Positions 1 through 8,264 of a stretch of 64,000 nucleotides of DNA are shown piece after piece (positions within the stretch are counted from its first letter, which is position 1; every line of letters starts with the position of its first letter). The DNA comes from Flexithrix dorotheae DSM 6795 (GTDB lineage: Bacteria > Bacteroidota > Bacteroidia > Cytophagales > Flammeovirgaceae): contig NZ_KB903487.1 in assembly GCF_000379765.1 (NCBI RefSeq), positions 124,001 through 188,000 on the forward strand, read 5' to 3'. Position numbers and translations under genes: made by a program. The notes beneath the pieces are model-generated. The model did no database searches. It was given only the letters and a program-made list of their open reading frames with translations, and was not told where the DNA came from.

Positions 1-1
1 A

Positions 2-1522
2 GAGGATAAAAATGGAGAAGATTATAAGGTTATAACCGCCAAAGAAAAAGGAGTTGCGGTTATTCTGGCCAACACTTCCTTTCAGAAAAATTCTAAAAGA
101 AGCCTTGATGTTACTTTTTTGGATACCTCACTGGAAAAGGTTTGGGAAAAATCATATTTGGTGGATAATACCCTTGATTTTATTGATTACCAATACATTA
201 AGGAAAATATTTATATACTTTTTGAAAAGCCATCTAATAAATATCATGTGCTCAGAATAAATGTAAATGATGGAAGCAATGAGATCATCACCTATGAAGA
301 AGTGAAGAATTTTTATGTTACTGATTTCTCTGTGTTGGATAGTGTATTATTTCTGGGTGGCATGGTAAAAGATTCACCCGCAGTAATCATGTATAATTAT
401 AAAACAGGAAATTCTGTTGTGACACCATCTATAAATCAGCTAAAGGCTTATATAGTAGGCATGCAGGTGGATGAAGAATATGGGGTGGTAAGTGTGGTGT
501 TAAAAAGTAAAAATCGTTCTAATGACCACTCAGTTTATATTGCCACCTACGATCTTGAAGGAAAACTAATTTTTAATTTCCCCTTAGAACGGAGCCTCGA
601 TTATAATTTTCTCACCTTCAGACCAATGGTTACAGCCGAAGATGAAATGATGGTTTTGGGCACCTATGCCTTAAATTCAGATGATAAAACTCAGGGAGTG
701 TATGCTTTAAAAACAAAAGACAGCCATCTGGAATATTTGCGGTTTTATGACTTTGGTTACTTCAAGAATTTTTTCAATTATCTGGAGGAGAAACGGTATG
801 ATAGAATGATGGCTAAAATTGTAAAAAAGCGTGAAAATGATAAAATCTATCCTTTGAGGTTTGATGTCTTTGTCCACAATTTAAAAGTGGTAAATGACCA
901 GATAGTTTTTTCAGGTGATATCTATGAACCTATAAATGAATCTTCAAATTCATCACTTTCTTATTTCAACGGATATTATACAGGATGGCGGGACCCTTAT
1001 TTCAGGCAGGTATCCACTGAAGGAAAAGGATTTGATGGAGAATTTGTCCCTGCAGCCATGATTTTAGATCCTATTCCGAAGAATCAACCCATTTCTTATG
1101 GCTTTACTCATGTAAATAGCTTTGCCTGTGGGTTCAATAAGGATGGTGTTATGCTTTGGGACAATACTTTTTCCGATGAAGATATTGAGGTGGATTATCC
1201 TATTGAAATTTCCAATGTATATGCAGATTATGATTCAGCAGTGTTTTTACAGGTGGAAGAGGATCTGATGAGATATAAAATTTCTGGTTTAAAAGAATTC
1301 ACAGATAGTGTCACTGTGGATTCAATTGCTTACCTCAGGCCGGAAGAAAAATCAAGTTATTTCGATAATGGGGGAGTGATTGACTGGTATGGGCCAAATT
1401 TCCTGGCTTCTGGAATTAGAAAAATAAAGCACAAGTTCAATAATGACCTGACAAGAGAAGTATTTTTCCTGCAGAAAATAGTTTACATCCCCAGAAAAAA
1501 AACAGCCGTTGAAGGGAATTAG
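2..1522 (+). CDS. Secreted/periplasmic protein of unknown function, 5-prime truncated by window edge
   Basis: The reading frame is open from base 2, so the start codon and any signal peptide lie before the window. About 506 codons are visible. I do not recognise a named family. The protein is collinear with the 484-residue product at 28323-29777: both share a YDFG-x-FK-x-FF motif (here YDFGYFKNFF), a following lysine/arginine-rich helix, and a C-terminal GF-x-K-x-G...WDN block followed by SGLK-[ED]-[FY]-TD. This copy has about 48 extra residues before the GFNKDG block, rich in Tyr, Ser and Asn. The many short beta-strand-like segments suggest a repeated beta fold, possibly a propeller, which is inference. 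The paralog has a clear signal peptide, so export is likely here too. An alpha/beta hydrolase gene follows closely on the same strand and may be co-transcribed. Confidence 0.75.
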   Translation, partial: EDKNGEDYKVITAKEKGVAVILANTSFQKNSKRSLDVTFLDTSLEKVWEKSYLVDNTLDFIDYQYIKENIYILFEKPSNKYHVLRINVNDGSNEIITYEEVKNFYVTDFSVLDSVLFLGGMVKDSPAVIMYNYKTGNSVVTPSINQLKAYIVGMQVDEEYGVVSVVLKSKNRSNDHSVYIATYDLEGKLIFNFPLERSLDYNFLTFRPMVTAEDEMMVLGTYALNSDDKTQGVYALKTKDSHLEYLRFYDFGYFKNFFNYLEEKRYDRMMAKIVKKRENDKIYPLRFDVFVHNLKVVNDQIVFSGDIYEPINESSNSSLSYFNGYYTGWRDPYFRQVSTEGKGFDGEFVPAAMILDPIPKNQPISYGFTHVNSFACGFNKDGVMLWDNTFSDEDIEVDYPIEISNVYADYDSAVFLQVEEDLMRYKISGLKEFTDSVTVDSIAYLRPEEKSSYFDNGGVIDWYGPNFLASGIRKIKHKFNNDLTREVFFLQKIVYIPRKKTAVEGN

Positions 1523-1577
1523 AGAAAAGGAAAGTAAGGTACTGGTTGGAAGCCCCTGGATACAGCACTTCCCTGCA

Positions 1578-2327
1578 ATGGTTAATAATCTTGTTGGGAT
1601 AACTCTGGTGGTGCATGGTTTAAATAACACATCATCCATTATGGATGATATAGTCCGGGAACTATCTGAAAATGGTTCTGAGGTAATTCAGCTTCAGTTA
1701 ACCGGACACAGAAATAATGGCCAATCCGAAATAAATAAGGCAACAATAAAAGATTGGCTTAATGATCTGGAAGAAGCTTATTCCACCGTAAAAAATATCT
1801 CTCAAAACCATCAGAACATCCCTGTATATTTTGTTGGATTTTCCCTTGGAGCTTTATTGAACCTTGTATCCATGACTAAAAATGAAAAAATGAGATACAA
1901 TAAAATTTTGTTGTTTGCTCCGGCCCTCTCACTTACTCTTTTTTCGTCCATAGTTCGGCTTTTAAAAGCATTTCCTCCGGGTTTATTATTGCCCAATATA
2001 ACTCCCAGGCCGTACAAAGCAAATACCTTTACTCCAGTAAGGGCATATCAAAACCTATTAGGATTGATAAATACTTTAAACAAGCATGATTTAAAAAACC
2101 TAAATATTCCCACCAAAATAATTGTAGACCCCAAAGATGAACTGGTAAGTTTGAAAGGAATAAAAAGATTGAAAGAAAAAAATAATTTAAGTAACTGGCA
2201 AATTATTCCATTGCAACAACCTTTTTTTAAAAAAATACATCATTTAATTGTAGCTAAACAATACCTTTCTTCAGAAAATTGGGAAAAGCTAAGAGGAATT
2301 ATTAGAGAAATGGTTTGGAATGGTTAA
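1578..2327 (+). CDS. Alpha/beta hydrolase (serine hydrolase)
   Basis: A 249-residue alpha/beta hydrolase. The first strand leads into VVHG (residues 11-14, oxyanion region). The nucleophile elbow is GFSLG at 87-91, giving Ser89. An acidic residue follows strand 7 in DPKDE (Asp187 likely), and a histidine pair at 221-222 supplies the base. There is no signal peptide, so a cytoplasmic esterase, lipase or thioesterase-like role is likely; the substrate is unknown. I chose the ATG at 1578 because the homology begins a few residues later. An in-frame TTG at 1509 would add 23 residues, overlap the preceding gene by 14 bp and add nothing family-like. The gene starts 55 bp after the upstream stop, so the two may form an operon. 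It converges on the sensor kinase at 2393-3352. Confidence 0.8.
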   Translation: MVNNLVGITLVVHGLNNTSSIMDDIVRELSENGSEVIQLQLTGHRNNGQSEINKATIKDWLNDLEEAYSTVKNISQNHQNIPVYFVGFSLGALLNLVSMTKNEKMRYNKILLFAPALSLTLFSSIVRLLKAFPPGLLLPNITPRPYKANTFTPVRAYQNLLGLINTLNKHDLKNLNIPTKIIVDPKDELVSLKGIKRLKEKNNLSNWQIIPLQQPFFKKIHHLIVAKQYLSSENWEKLRGIIREMVWNG

Positions 2328-2392
2328 TATTCTTCTTTTAGAAGGACGCAGAAAAGTAAAGTTTTTCCATGTCAGGCTACATTGAAAAAAGG

Positions 2393-3352
2393 TTAGACTT
2401 CCACATTTACTACAACCAGGGTTCCGGCTTTGGGTTTAGTCTCAATTTTTACACTACCATTTAGTTTCATGGCATCCAGCTCTACTATTCTCAAACCTTT
2501 CCAGTGTTTGGCCTTCTCCTTACTTTGTATGAATCCTTTGCCATCATCTTCTACTAAAATCTGAATACTTTTTTGATTCCCGGTAAGCTGAACCGAAACT
2601 GATTTTGCCTCAGAATGGAGGATGGTGTTTAGGACTAATTCTCTCACAATTCTGTAAATAATAATGGCATAGTCAGTTTCAATGGCTGTGGGAATAGCAG
2701 ATTCATGGTAATGAAATCTTATTCCATTTAAGCCATCAATTTGCTCAAAATAATCCTTAAAAATGAAGGATAGATTAAATCCTATTTTCTTACTGGTAGT
2801 GATATCCTTATGGAGGCGCCAAATCTGATTAAAAGAATCGTCAAGTAAAGTTTCGATTCGGTTAAATTTTTCAATTACTGTAGGAAAACTCTGGAAATCA
2901 TTTTCAGGATTTATAGAAGTGAGATTAAGCTTGGCTGAGGAAATCATTCCTCCCAAAAAATCATGTAGTTCATTACCAATTCGTTCTCTTTCTTTTTGTT
3001 GGCTTGTTATTAAATTTTGAAGGTTGGTAATTTCCTTTCCTCTTAGCTCATTTTCAAGATTACTAAGTTCCAGTTCAAAATCTTTCACCTGAAAAGAGTT
3101 TTGCAGGTTTTTTTTCAGGTTAATAAAGTTGATGATCACTCCAATCATAATCAGAGAAATCAGTCCTGTAACTCCTAAAAAAACTAAGTTAGCGTTTTGG
3201 AAGAAACTTTCATTTTTGCTTTCGGTGTTTAGCTGGTTTTGGTAAGAAATTTCCTTTTGACCGGGTAATTCAATTATAGTTCTGGAATAAGTACTTATAC
3301 TTATTTGAGATAGCAGAATTGCCAAAACAACAAGGATTTTTAATTTCATCAT
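2393..3352 (-). CDS. Membrane sensor histidine kinase, HisKA_3 / NarL-partner type
   Basis: A 319-residue sensor kinase. Residues 1-22 look like a signal peptide or first membrane segment, and residues 55-77 form a hydrophobic helix. A coiled linker (78-118) leads to the HisKA_3 dimerisation/phosphoacceptor box ERIGNELHD, with His130 as the phosphorylated residue. The HATPase_c domain follows, with the N box around RELVLN (238-243), the G1 box DDGKGF (269-274) and the GLR turn at 286-288. Kinases of this class normally phosphorylate LuxR/NarL-type response regulators, but no response regulator gene lies next to it. The region outside the membrane is only about 30 residues, too short for a folded sensor domain, so it may sense through a partner or the membrane. 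It is transcribed alone, convergent with the hydrolase gene. Confidence 0.88.
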   Translation of the reverse strand: MMKLKILVVLAILLSQISISTYSRTIIELPGQKEISYQNQLNTESKNESFFQNANLVFLGVTGLISLIMIGVIINFINLKKNLQNSFQVKDFELELSNLENELRGKEITNLQNLITSQQKERERIGNELHDFLGGMISSAKLNLTSINPENDFQSFPTVIEKFNRIETLLDDSFNQIWRLHKDITTSKKIGFNLSFIFKDYFEQIDGLNGIRFHYHESAIPTAIETDYAIIIYRIVRELVLNTILHSEAKSVSVQLTGNQKSIQILVEDDGKGFIQSKEKAKHWKGLRIVELDAMKLNGSVKIETKPKAGTLVVVNVEV

Positions 3353-3888
3353 TTGCCATTCAAAAAATTTATTTATTGGTAAAAATTTAAGTTGGATTTA
3401 ATAAAACACGGTATTGACTATTATTCCGTGATATGTTCAAAGATGATTGTAAAATTTAATTTTAATATCCCTAAAAATTAGGATATTAATTAAAAGAAAA
3501 TAGAATAGCTTTGGTAAGCTGATTTTTAGATTTTTTTATTGAAAAAAACTTGAATTAACTTTTTAATTTCAATATATTTAACAACACGTAAACAAAATTT
3601 CACTTCAGTATTATTCAATTACTAATTTAATAGATTGTAGTTCCGGATGAAAAGCCAATGAAGATTGGCCATAATAATGGAATTGCACAATTAAAATAAT
3701 TTAAGGTATCGAAAACCCATGATTAAGAGTGCAGGGGCATTTGTAAACAACCCTTAAATAAAAATGCCCTTTACAGTAAAATAGAATACCTTTTACATAG
3801 ATAATTAGCAACTTACCATCATTTTTTTTGAACCAAACTTCATGACTTTCGTTTAGAAACTATTGTACGGAGATAAATTAAATTCACT
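3353..3888. other. Intergenic region between divergent genes, very AT-rich
   Basis: This 536-bp stretch separates the minus-strand kinase gene from the plus-strand small gene at 3889. I see no supported gene in it. It carries one notable hairpin (listed separately at 3733-3771) and presumably both promoters, but no clean TAnnTTTG box can be assigned with confidence. Confidence 0.5.
3733..3771 (+). promoter_or_regulatory. Inverted repeat upstream of small ORF
   Basis: GGGCATTT at 3735-3742 pairs with AAATGCCC at 3762-3769. The stem extends to about 10 bp with an adjacent G-T and A-T pair, and the loop is about 19 nt. No U-tract follows directly, so a simple terminator is unlikely. It sits about 120 bp before the small gene at 3889 and could be a leader element or an operator. 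Function unknown. Confidence 0.35.
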
Positions 3889-4113
3889 ATGGAAACTATC
3901 AAAGAATACAATTATCAGCAGAAGCATTTGGGCAAATTTTTTAATTTCAATGCCTGTATCTTAAAAGATGAAAATGCGTATTATCTGAAATGCAATGAAG
4001 TGGTTGTAACCATTAAATCTCCTGAATCCGGAGAAAATCTTCTCAAACAATTATTTACTAATGTAGTGGAAATTACTTCTAACATTAGAACTAAAGAATT
4101 ACTCTCAGCATAA
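3889..4113 (+). CDS. Small protein of unknown function (74 aa)
   Basis: A 74-residue ORF starting with ATG. The product is soluble-looking, with no signal peptide or membrane segment, and has mixed charge and a plausible alternating beta pattern (ACILKDENAYYLKCNEVVVT). I do not recognise a family. A GGAG lies about 18 nt upstream of the ATG, rather far for a ribosome site. The gene is flanked by long AT-rich intergenic regions on both sides and is oriented away from its neighbours. The amino-acid composition looks like a real protein rather than translated AT-rich noise, but support is limited. Confidence 0.45.
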   Translation: METIKEYNYQQKHLGKFFNFNACILKDENAYYLKCNEVVVTIKSPESGENLLKQLFTNVVEITSNIRTKELLSA

Positions 4114-4558
4114 TTTTACTTTCCTTATTACTTTATTTCCTTTTGAATAAATTTACCACAAACTTATTCCTAAGGTGATTTTACAGGTCAGCATTATTTG
4201 CTGATCACAAATTTTATTTTCTAGCTCTTGATACTCCCAACAAATATTTTAATTGGGGAAGGTCAAAGTACATCTGACTTTCAAAAACACATTGTGGTTG
4301 ATCGTGTATCCTGAGTTTCTCATGAGAACTTAAGCTTTGGCCATCATGTAATTGTGGAAGTGATGTAAGATTATTTAAGCTCAGGAAAGTAGGTAAAGTT
4401 GAATAAATAAAACTCTCCTTTATAAACTTCTATATTGGCTCAAGACTTCACGTTTTTTTAGGTGCATTGCAGTGCTTCACAACGAAAAAAAATGGATGGC
4501 TAGCCGAAGCTATCGGTAAAAAGAGCAAGTAGAAAATGAAAATTATTTTTTTCTTTAC
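4114..4558. other. Intergenic region, no gene seen
   Basis: This 445-bp stretch between the convergent small gene and the outer-membrane gene contains no convincing ORF on either strand. Small inverted repeats are present, including a UUCG-loop hairpin near 4497-4508 that is listed separately as a possible terminator. Confidence 0.5.
4488..4512 (-). terminator. Possible intrinsic terminator of the outer-membrane protein gene
   Basis: Read on the minus strand, a short stem TAGC-TTCG-GCTA (UUCG tetraloop) is followed a few bases later by a run of about nine T. It lies about 50 bp downstream of the stop of the gene at 4559-6034. The stem is short, so the call is tentative. Confidence 0.35.
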
Positions 4559-6034
4559 TTAGAAAGAGGCCGAAAAATAGAAGAAAAAATTCTTTTCCAT
4601 CTTTGAATTCAGGGAGTATTCTACTCTGAATACGGAATCATAGAAGGAAACAAGGTCTAAGCCAACGCCTGTTCCCCATATAGGCTTGTTTGTAAGTGCT
4701 TCATTTTCAATTTCCACAAGGGAATTTTTTGCATACCCGGTATCAAAAAATAATTTAGGATAAATTGAATAAGGAATTACACTAAATTGCTTTAAAGGCA
4801 TTATTTTCTTGATGGACTGTCTGCCTGAAAGTGCTTTCCATCGTAAGGTATTTTTTAAGAGCCCGAACGCCTGCCCTTCAATCACATAAAGGTCAAAGCC
4901 TCTTACAAAGGTCTGTCCATAGCCCAGGCCTTGCATTTGGTTATAAGGCTGGACTTTTGGCAAAGACATCTTTCCTGTTGCACCAGTGGCATAATAAAAA
5001 TTCTTTCCCAGATCGAAGAAATGGGAGTAGGTGCCGTGTACTTGCAGGAGATTAAGGTCATCAAAAATTCCCAACCCCTTCTTTGTGATTTGAAAAGCGG
5101 TATAAAAACCTTTTGTCGGGTATCCGGACATATTTCTAAGGTCACGGGTGAAGGTATATGAAAGCTCAAAAAACTTTTGTTGTGTTCTTCCATCCAGGAA
5201 ATAATCCGGATTTAATTCCGCAATGGAATCGGTAATGATCTGGTGGGAATATTTTAAAATTAAATTATGAGTATTATAAAAGTGGCTTCTTCTGCCTACA
5301 CCAATTTCACCACCGTATCTCCTTATTAGCACTTCATCTGCTGAAGCATAAGTTAGTTTGTTACCTGTGGATTTATAAGCAACATCTCTGTTTTGAGATA
5401 TGCCGGTGGCAAATGACATTCCCGTAGTTTGTTTTTTATTGATGAAAGGTATGTCATATTTGAAATAGAGGTTTTTGGTAAATCCAAACAACAAATCAAC
5501 CCTTAGGTTTTCTTTTCTGCCACGGAAGTTTCTGGTTTTAAATTTAATTCCGTACTCCAATCGGCTTAGATCTGCATTTCTGTCTTTCCACCATTCATTA
5601 AAGTTTCTGTCTGCAAAGTCGATTAAAGGAACAGCATAGATATACCACCTTTCAATTACCTCAATTACAATTTTCACTTTATCTTTATCTACCGGGTAGC
5701 CTTTCAGGTCTACTGTGACAAAAAGGTCAGTGTTAAATACCTTATTTTTTTCCTGCTCCAGATAATTTTCCAGATTATTAGTGGATATTTTGCTTCCCAT
5801 TCTGAAATCAAGTTCCCTTAGAATTATTCTATCTTTAGTAACTTTATTTCCTACCAGAATTATTTCATCAATTTCTACACTATCCACTTCAAAATAATAA
5901 TTGGAGAGGGTATCACTAGGGATATTAATTGAGGCTGAAATTTGGAAAGATGTGGCAATAACCGTCTGGCTAATTAAAAAAATTAGAAGTGTTAATTGAA
6001 TGGTTTTGATATGAAAAAAACTGAAAGGCCGCAA
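4559..6034 (-). CDS. BamA/TamA-family outer membrane protein with a single POTRA-like domain
   Basis: A 491-residue outer membrane protein. Residues 1-28 are a signal peptide. Residues about 50-130 form a POTRA-like domain (VDEIILVGNKVTKDRI...VKIVIEVIERWY pattern). The rest is a 16-strand-type barrel with the Bacteroidota motif PLIDFADRNFNEWW just after the POTRA. The protein ends in aromatic-rich strands with C-terminal Phe (FFFYFSASF), the usual BAM recognition signature. It is much shorter than BamA, which has five POTRA domains, so it is more like a TamA/D15-type or ShlB-like surface-antigen family member. It may insert or translocate a partner protein across the outer membrane, but no secreted partner lies beside it. 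It is transcribed alone. Confidence 0.8.
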   Translation of the reverse strand: MRPFSFFHIKTIQLTLLIFLISQTVIATSFQISASINIPSDTLSNYYFEVDSVEIDEIILVGNKVTKDRIILRELDFRMGSKISTNNLENYLEQEKNKVFNTDLFVTVDLKGYPVDKDKVKIVIEVIERWYIYAVPLIDFADRNFNEWWKDRNADLSRLEYGIKFKTRNFRGRKENLRVDLLFGFTKNLYFKYDIPFINKKQTTGMSFATGISQNRDVAYKSTGNKLTYASADEVLIRRYGGEIGVGRRSHFYNTHNLILKYSHQIITDSIAELNPDYFLDGRTQQKFFELSYTFTRDLRNMSGYPTKGFYTAFQITKKGLGIFDDLNLLQVHGTYSHFFDLGKNFYYATGATGKMSLPKVQPYNQMQGLGYGQTFVRGFDLYVIEGQAFGLLKNTLRWKALSGRQSIKKIMPLKQFSVIPYSIYPKLFFDTGYAKNSLVEIENEALTNKPIWGTGVGLDLVSFYDSVFRVEYSLNSKMEKNFFFYFSASF

Positions 6035-6518
6035 CTTTCCTAAAAACTAAATGAATTAACCAAAAATGTTGAAAAAAATACAAAAAATGGGCATTTTACA
6101 AGTTTTTAACAAAGCCTTAATAACTGAAAAATACCTGATTAATATTGAAAAAAAAATATTCCTGATTTCCTTAGATTTAAACAATACCAGCGGGAAAAAA
6201 TTGCTTTGGTTTTGGCAATTGACCAATCCAAAAACCTTGAAATATATTTAAAGATTAACTGAATAAAGGAAAAGTTGGTTTTTTTTTGAGAAAATCTTTT
6301 TTAAAATAATTTAATGGAGGGAATTTATTCAAAAATCAACTTAGTGAAGTTGTATAAAGTTAATCTTTTCGGCTAAGTATGACTGATTTTGTTCCAAGCG
6401 TCCTGGCAATAGCCCCCAACCCTTTTTCCTTCAATGATCTCTGTTATTTTTGGCAAAATTATATAGTTTGAATCAAATCTCACTCATTCTTGCTTGGAAA
6501 TCCCTTATTTGGGCAACT
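6035..6518. other. Intergenic region, no well-supported gene
   Basis: This 484-bp stretch holds a low-complexity, Lys/Ile-rich plus-strand ORF at 6066-6251 that I reject as AT-rich noise. It also holds a 24-codon minus-strand reading frame at 6360-6434 that looks oddly protein-like (see findings). The promoter of the gene at 4559-6034 should lie near 6035-6100. Confidence 0.5.
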
Positions 6519-7181
6519 TCACTCATAGGAAGGAGAACCTGGCTTAGTTTCGAATAAAAAATTTATTTTTTCTATAGAATGAGTACCTGAACACTTTCCT
6601 GCTTTTCCCATCACTTCCCCTTTTTGAATTTCACTACCAATTGTCACAAATAAATCGGTCATTAAATCGTAAACCAGTTTTTTATTGTTGGAAGTTTCTA
6701 ATTCTATTGTATATAACCCATCTTTCCTCCTATATATATGACTGACCTCTCCGGCCTCAGTGGCAAAAACCGGGGAGTTTGGGAGAACATGAAAGTAAAT
6801 TAAATTTTCAATGGAATAATGAGTATAGATCCTGTCTTTTGAAACCGGAGAGATTTCAGCTTTTCCTTTGGCATTTACAGCCAAAACGAGAAATACCAGA
6901 CAGGCAGCCACCATTGAGCCAAATGTTTTGGTTTTCTTCTGTATTGCAATTTTTTCCTTTGCAGATTTACTTTCCCGATGTGTATGAATTAGTCCGTTTG
7001 GGCCAAACTTCTGTATTGTTTTATGGTAAGCCTCACTAAAATTTAAACCTGCATCCATTTCCACTTCAACTCCACAGCAAAGATGATCCAGCAATTCATC
7101 GGTTATTTTAGACTGTGGTAAACCTTTTTCTTTTATATCCTTCAGAATAAAGTTTACTTGATTTTCATTTAACTCCACCAT
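6519..7181 (-). CDS. HAAS-like N-terminal domain fused to a degenerate LytM/M23 peptidase-like domain
   Basis: A 220-residue protein. Residues 1-70 resemble the HAAS-type helical domain that accompanies PadR regulators in this phylum (ITDELLDHLCC, then EMDAGLNFSEAYHKTIQKFG). A transmembrane helix spans about 87-103. The outer domain (118-220) follows the LytM/M23 fold pattern: H121-x3-E125 where active enzymes have HxxxD, SPVFATEAGEV matching the PVYAAADGTV strand, then IGSEIQKGEVMGKAGKCSGT. The terminal HxH metal/catalytic motif is replaced by NFL (N207, L209). It is therefore probably a non-catalytic cell-wall-binding or sensing domain. The gene begins 38 bp after the padR stop, consistent with one transcript. 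Related families include catalytically inactive EnvC/NlpD-type activators. Confidence 0.72.
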   Translation of the reverse strand: MVELNENQVNFILKDIKEKGLPQSKITDELLDHLCCGVEVEMDAGLNFSEAYHKTIQKFGPNGLIHTHRESKSAKEKIAIQKKTKTFGSMVAACLVFLVLAVNAKGKAEISPVSKDRIYTHYSIENLIYFHVLPNSPVFATEAGEVSHIYRRKDGLYTIELETSNNKKLVYDLMTDLFVTIGSEIQKGEVMGKAGKCSGTHSIEKINFLFETKPGSPSYE

Positions 7182-7219
7182 GATACTATGTTCATTTGGC
7201 TAAAAAAAGATGTGATAAT

Positions 7220-7564
7220 TTACTTGCTGTCAGAAGTTTTAAAACCACCTAGAACTACCTGCATTGTGGCCACAAAATCGGAAAACTCTTTTATTTTGCT
7301 TGAAGATTTTTCCGAACCCAGTTCTGTGAGTGTATAATATTTTCTCACCCTTTTACCGATATTCATGGTTTCAGTAGTGAGAAATCCTTCTGCTTCAAGT
7401 TTATGTAGGGTAGGGTATAAGGCACCTTCCGTCAATTGAATTTTTCCTTCGGATAATTCCTTAACTTTCTGTGTAATTTCATATCCATACATTTTCCCAT
7501 TTTCCGACAAAAGGTTAAGGATAATCGTCCTTAAGGTCCCTTTAAGCAATTCTTTTGAATACAT
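7220..7564 (-). CDS. PadR-family transcriptional regulator
   Basis: A 114-residue PadR-type winged-helix repressor. The motif MYGYEITQKV (25-34), followed by LTEGALYPTLHKLEAEGFL (44-62), is the diagnostic recognition-helix and wing region. The C-terminus supplies the short dimerisation helix. PadR proteins repress nearby membrane or transport genes until a ligand binds. Here the next gene downstream encodes a HAAS plus LytM-like membrane protein, the usual PadR partner arrangement. A promoter with a perfect 14-bp palindrome between its -33 and -7 boxes lies just upstream (7569-7599), which suggests autoregulation. The gene starts 46 bp downstream of the stop of 7611-8264 but appears to have its own promoter. 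Confidence 0.9.
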   Translation of the reverse strand: MYSKELLKGTLRTIILNLLSENGKMYGYEITQKVKELSEGKIQLTEGALYPTLHKLEAEGFLTTETMNIGKRVRKYYTLTELGSEKSSSKIKEFSDFVATMQVVLGGFKTSDSK

Positions 7565-7568
7565 AAAT

Positions 7569-7599
7569 CAAATATACATTAATTACCTAGGTAATGCAA
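7569..7599 (-). promoter_or_regulatory. padR promoter with embedded palindromic operator
   Basis: On the minus strand the -7 box is TATATTTG (7569-7576), an exact match to the Bacteroidota consensus TAnnTTTG. Exactly 19 nt further upstream is TTGC, close to the -33 TTTG consensus. The spacer contains the perfect palindrome ATTACCTAGGTAAT (7582-7595). The palindrome centre lies between the two boxes, where a bound repressor would block RNA polymerase. The start codon follows within a few bases, so the transcript has a very short or no leader. Confidence 0.65.
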
Positions 7600-7610
7600 T
7601 TCCGGAAATT

Positions 7611-8264
7611 TTATTGAGCTTCCAGAATTTTAATTTTTCTTTCGATATGTTGGAATAAGGCTTTTCTGGTATCTTCTGTAGGCATAGTTAGTATCTGATT
7701 TACCTTCACAAGCTGCCGATTAATCATAATTTCTTCCCAAATGGCTATTCGAATAAATCTAATTGGTAAAATCCTGGCAGAAACATCTTTAAGAAAATCC
7801 TGAAAGGCTCTTAATTTCCATTTGGGTGAACCATTTCCACCAAGATCGCCTCTTTCTTCTGCTTTTCCAAAGTGTTTTTCCGCAAATGAATCTGTCCAAT
7901 TACTCCCCGAAAGACCGGATTTTAAACATTCCTTATCGAACTTCCTGCAAAATGTTCGATAATTATTGACGGAAACACTTTTATAGTCGTCATAAACCTG
8001 AGATCTCAGTGAGGTTCTTCTGTATTTATTAAAATGAAGTTGTTCATCCAGCTCCACTGCTAATCCCTCAAATTCTAGTTGCCATTGAGGAGGCTGAATT
8101 TCCTGCATGTCACCAGTTCCTCCTAATTCTTCATAAACATATTTTATCATAGCCAAATACGGAGATTTCTTGAGCTGTTTCCAGCTTACTTTTGGCAATG
8201 GATCAATAGGAAATTTATAATGTTCTAGTAGAATTTCCCTCAGGTTTTCAGCTTTAAATGACAT
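7611..8264 (-). CDS. Uncharacterised protein, possibly nuclease-like
   Basis: A 217-residue soluble protein without signal peptide or membrane segments. I do not recognise it with certainty. A conserved-looking core reads QLEFEGLAVELDEQLHFN (about residues 62-79), followed by an arginine-rich segment (KYRRTSLRSQVYDD) and later SPKWKLRAFQDFLKD. The E-x(n)-ELDE-x2-HF pattern resembles uncharacterised restriction-endonuclease-like domains, but this is only a pattern resemblance. Tryptophan, histidine and paired basic residues are frequent, compatible with nucleic-acid binding. The gene is upstream of padR on the same strand with a 46-bp gap, but padR seems to have its own promoter, so the functional link is uncertain. 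Confidence 0.6.
   Translation of the reverse strand: MSFKAENLREILLEHYKFPIDPLPKVSWKQLKKSPYLAMIKYVYEELGGTGDMQEIQPPQWQLEFEGLAVELDEQLHFNKYRRTSLRSQVYDDYKSVSVNNYRTFCRKFDKECLKSGLSGSNWTDSFAEKHFGKAEERGDLGGNGSPKWKLRAFQDFLKDVSARILPIRFIRIAIWEEIMINRQLVKVNQILTMPTEDTRKALFQHIERKIKILEAQ

Noticed and set aside
1509-1577. N-terminal extension of the alpha/beta hydrolase from a TTG at 1509
   Set aside because: It overlaps the upstream gene, has no family-like content, and an ATG lies just before the first conserved strand.
6066-6251. 61-codon plus-strand reading frame
   Set aside because: Composition is Lys/Ile/Leu-rich, as expected from AT-rich non-coding DNA, with no motif and no ribosome site.
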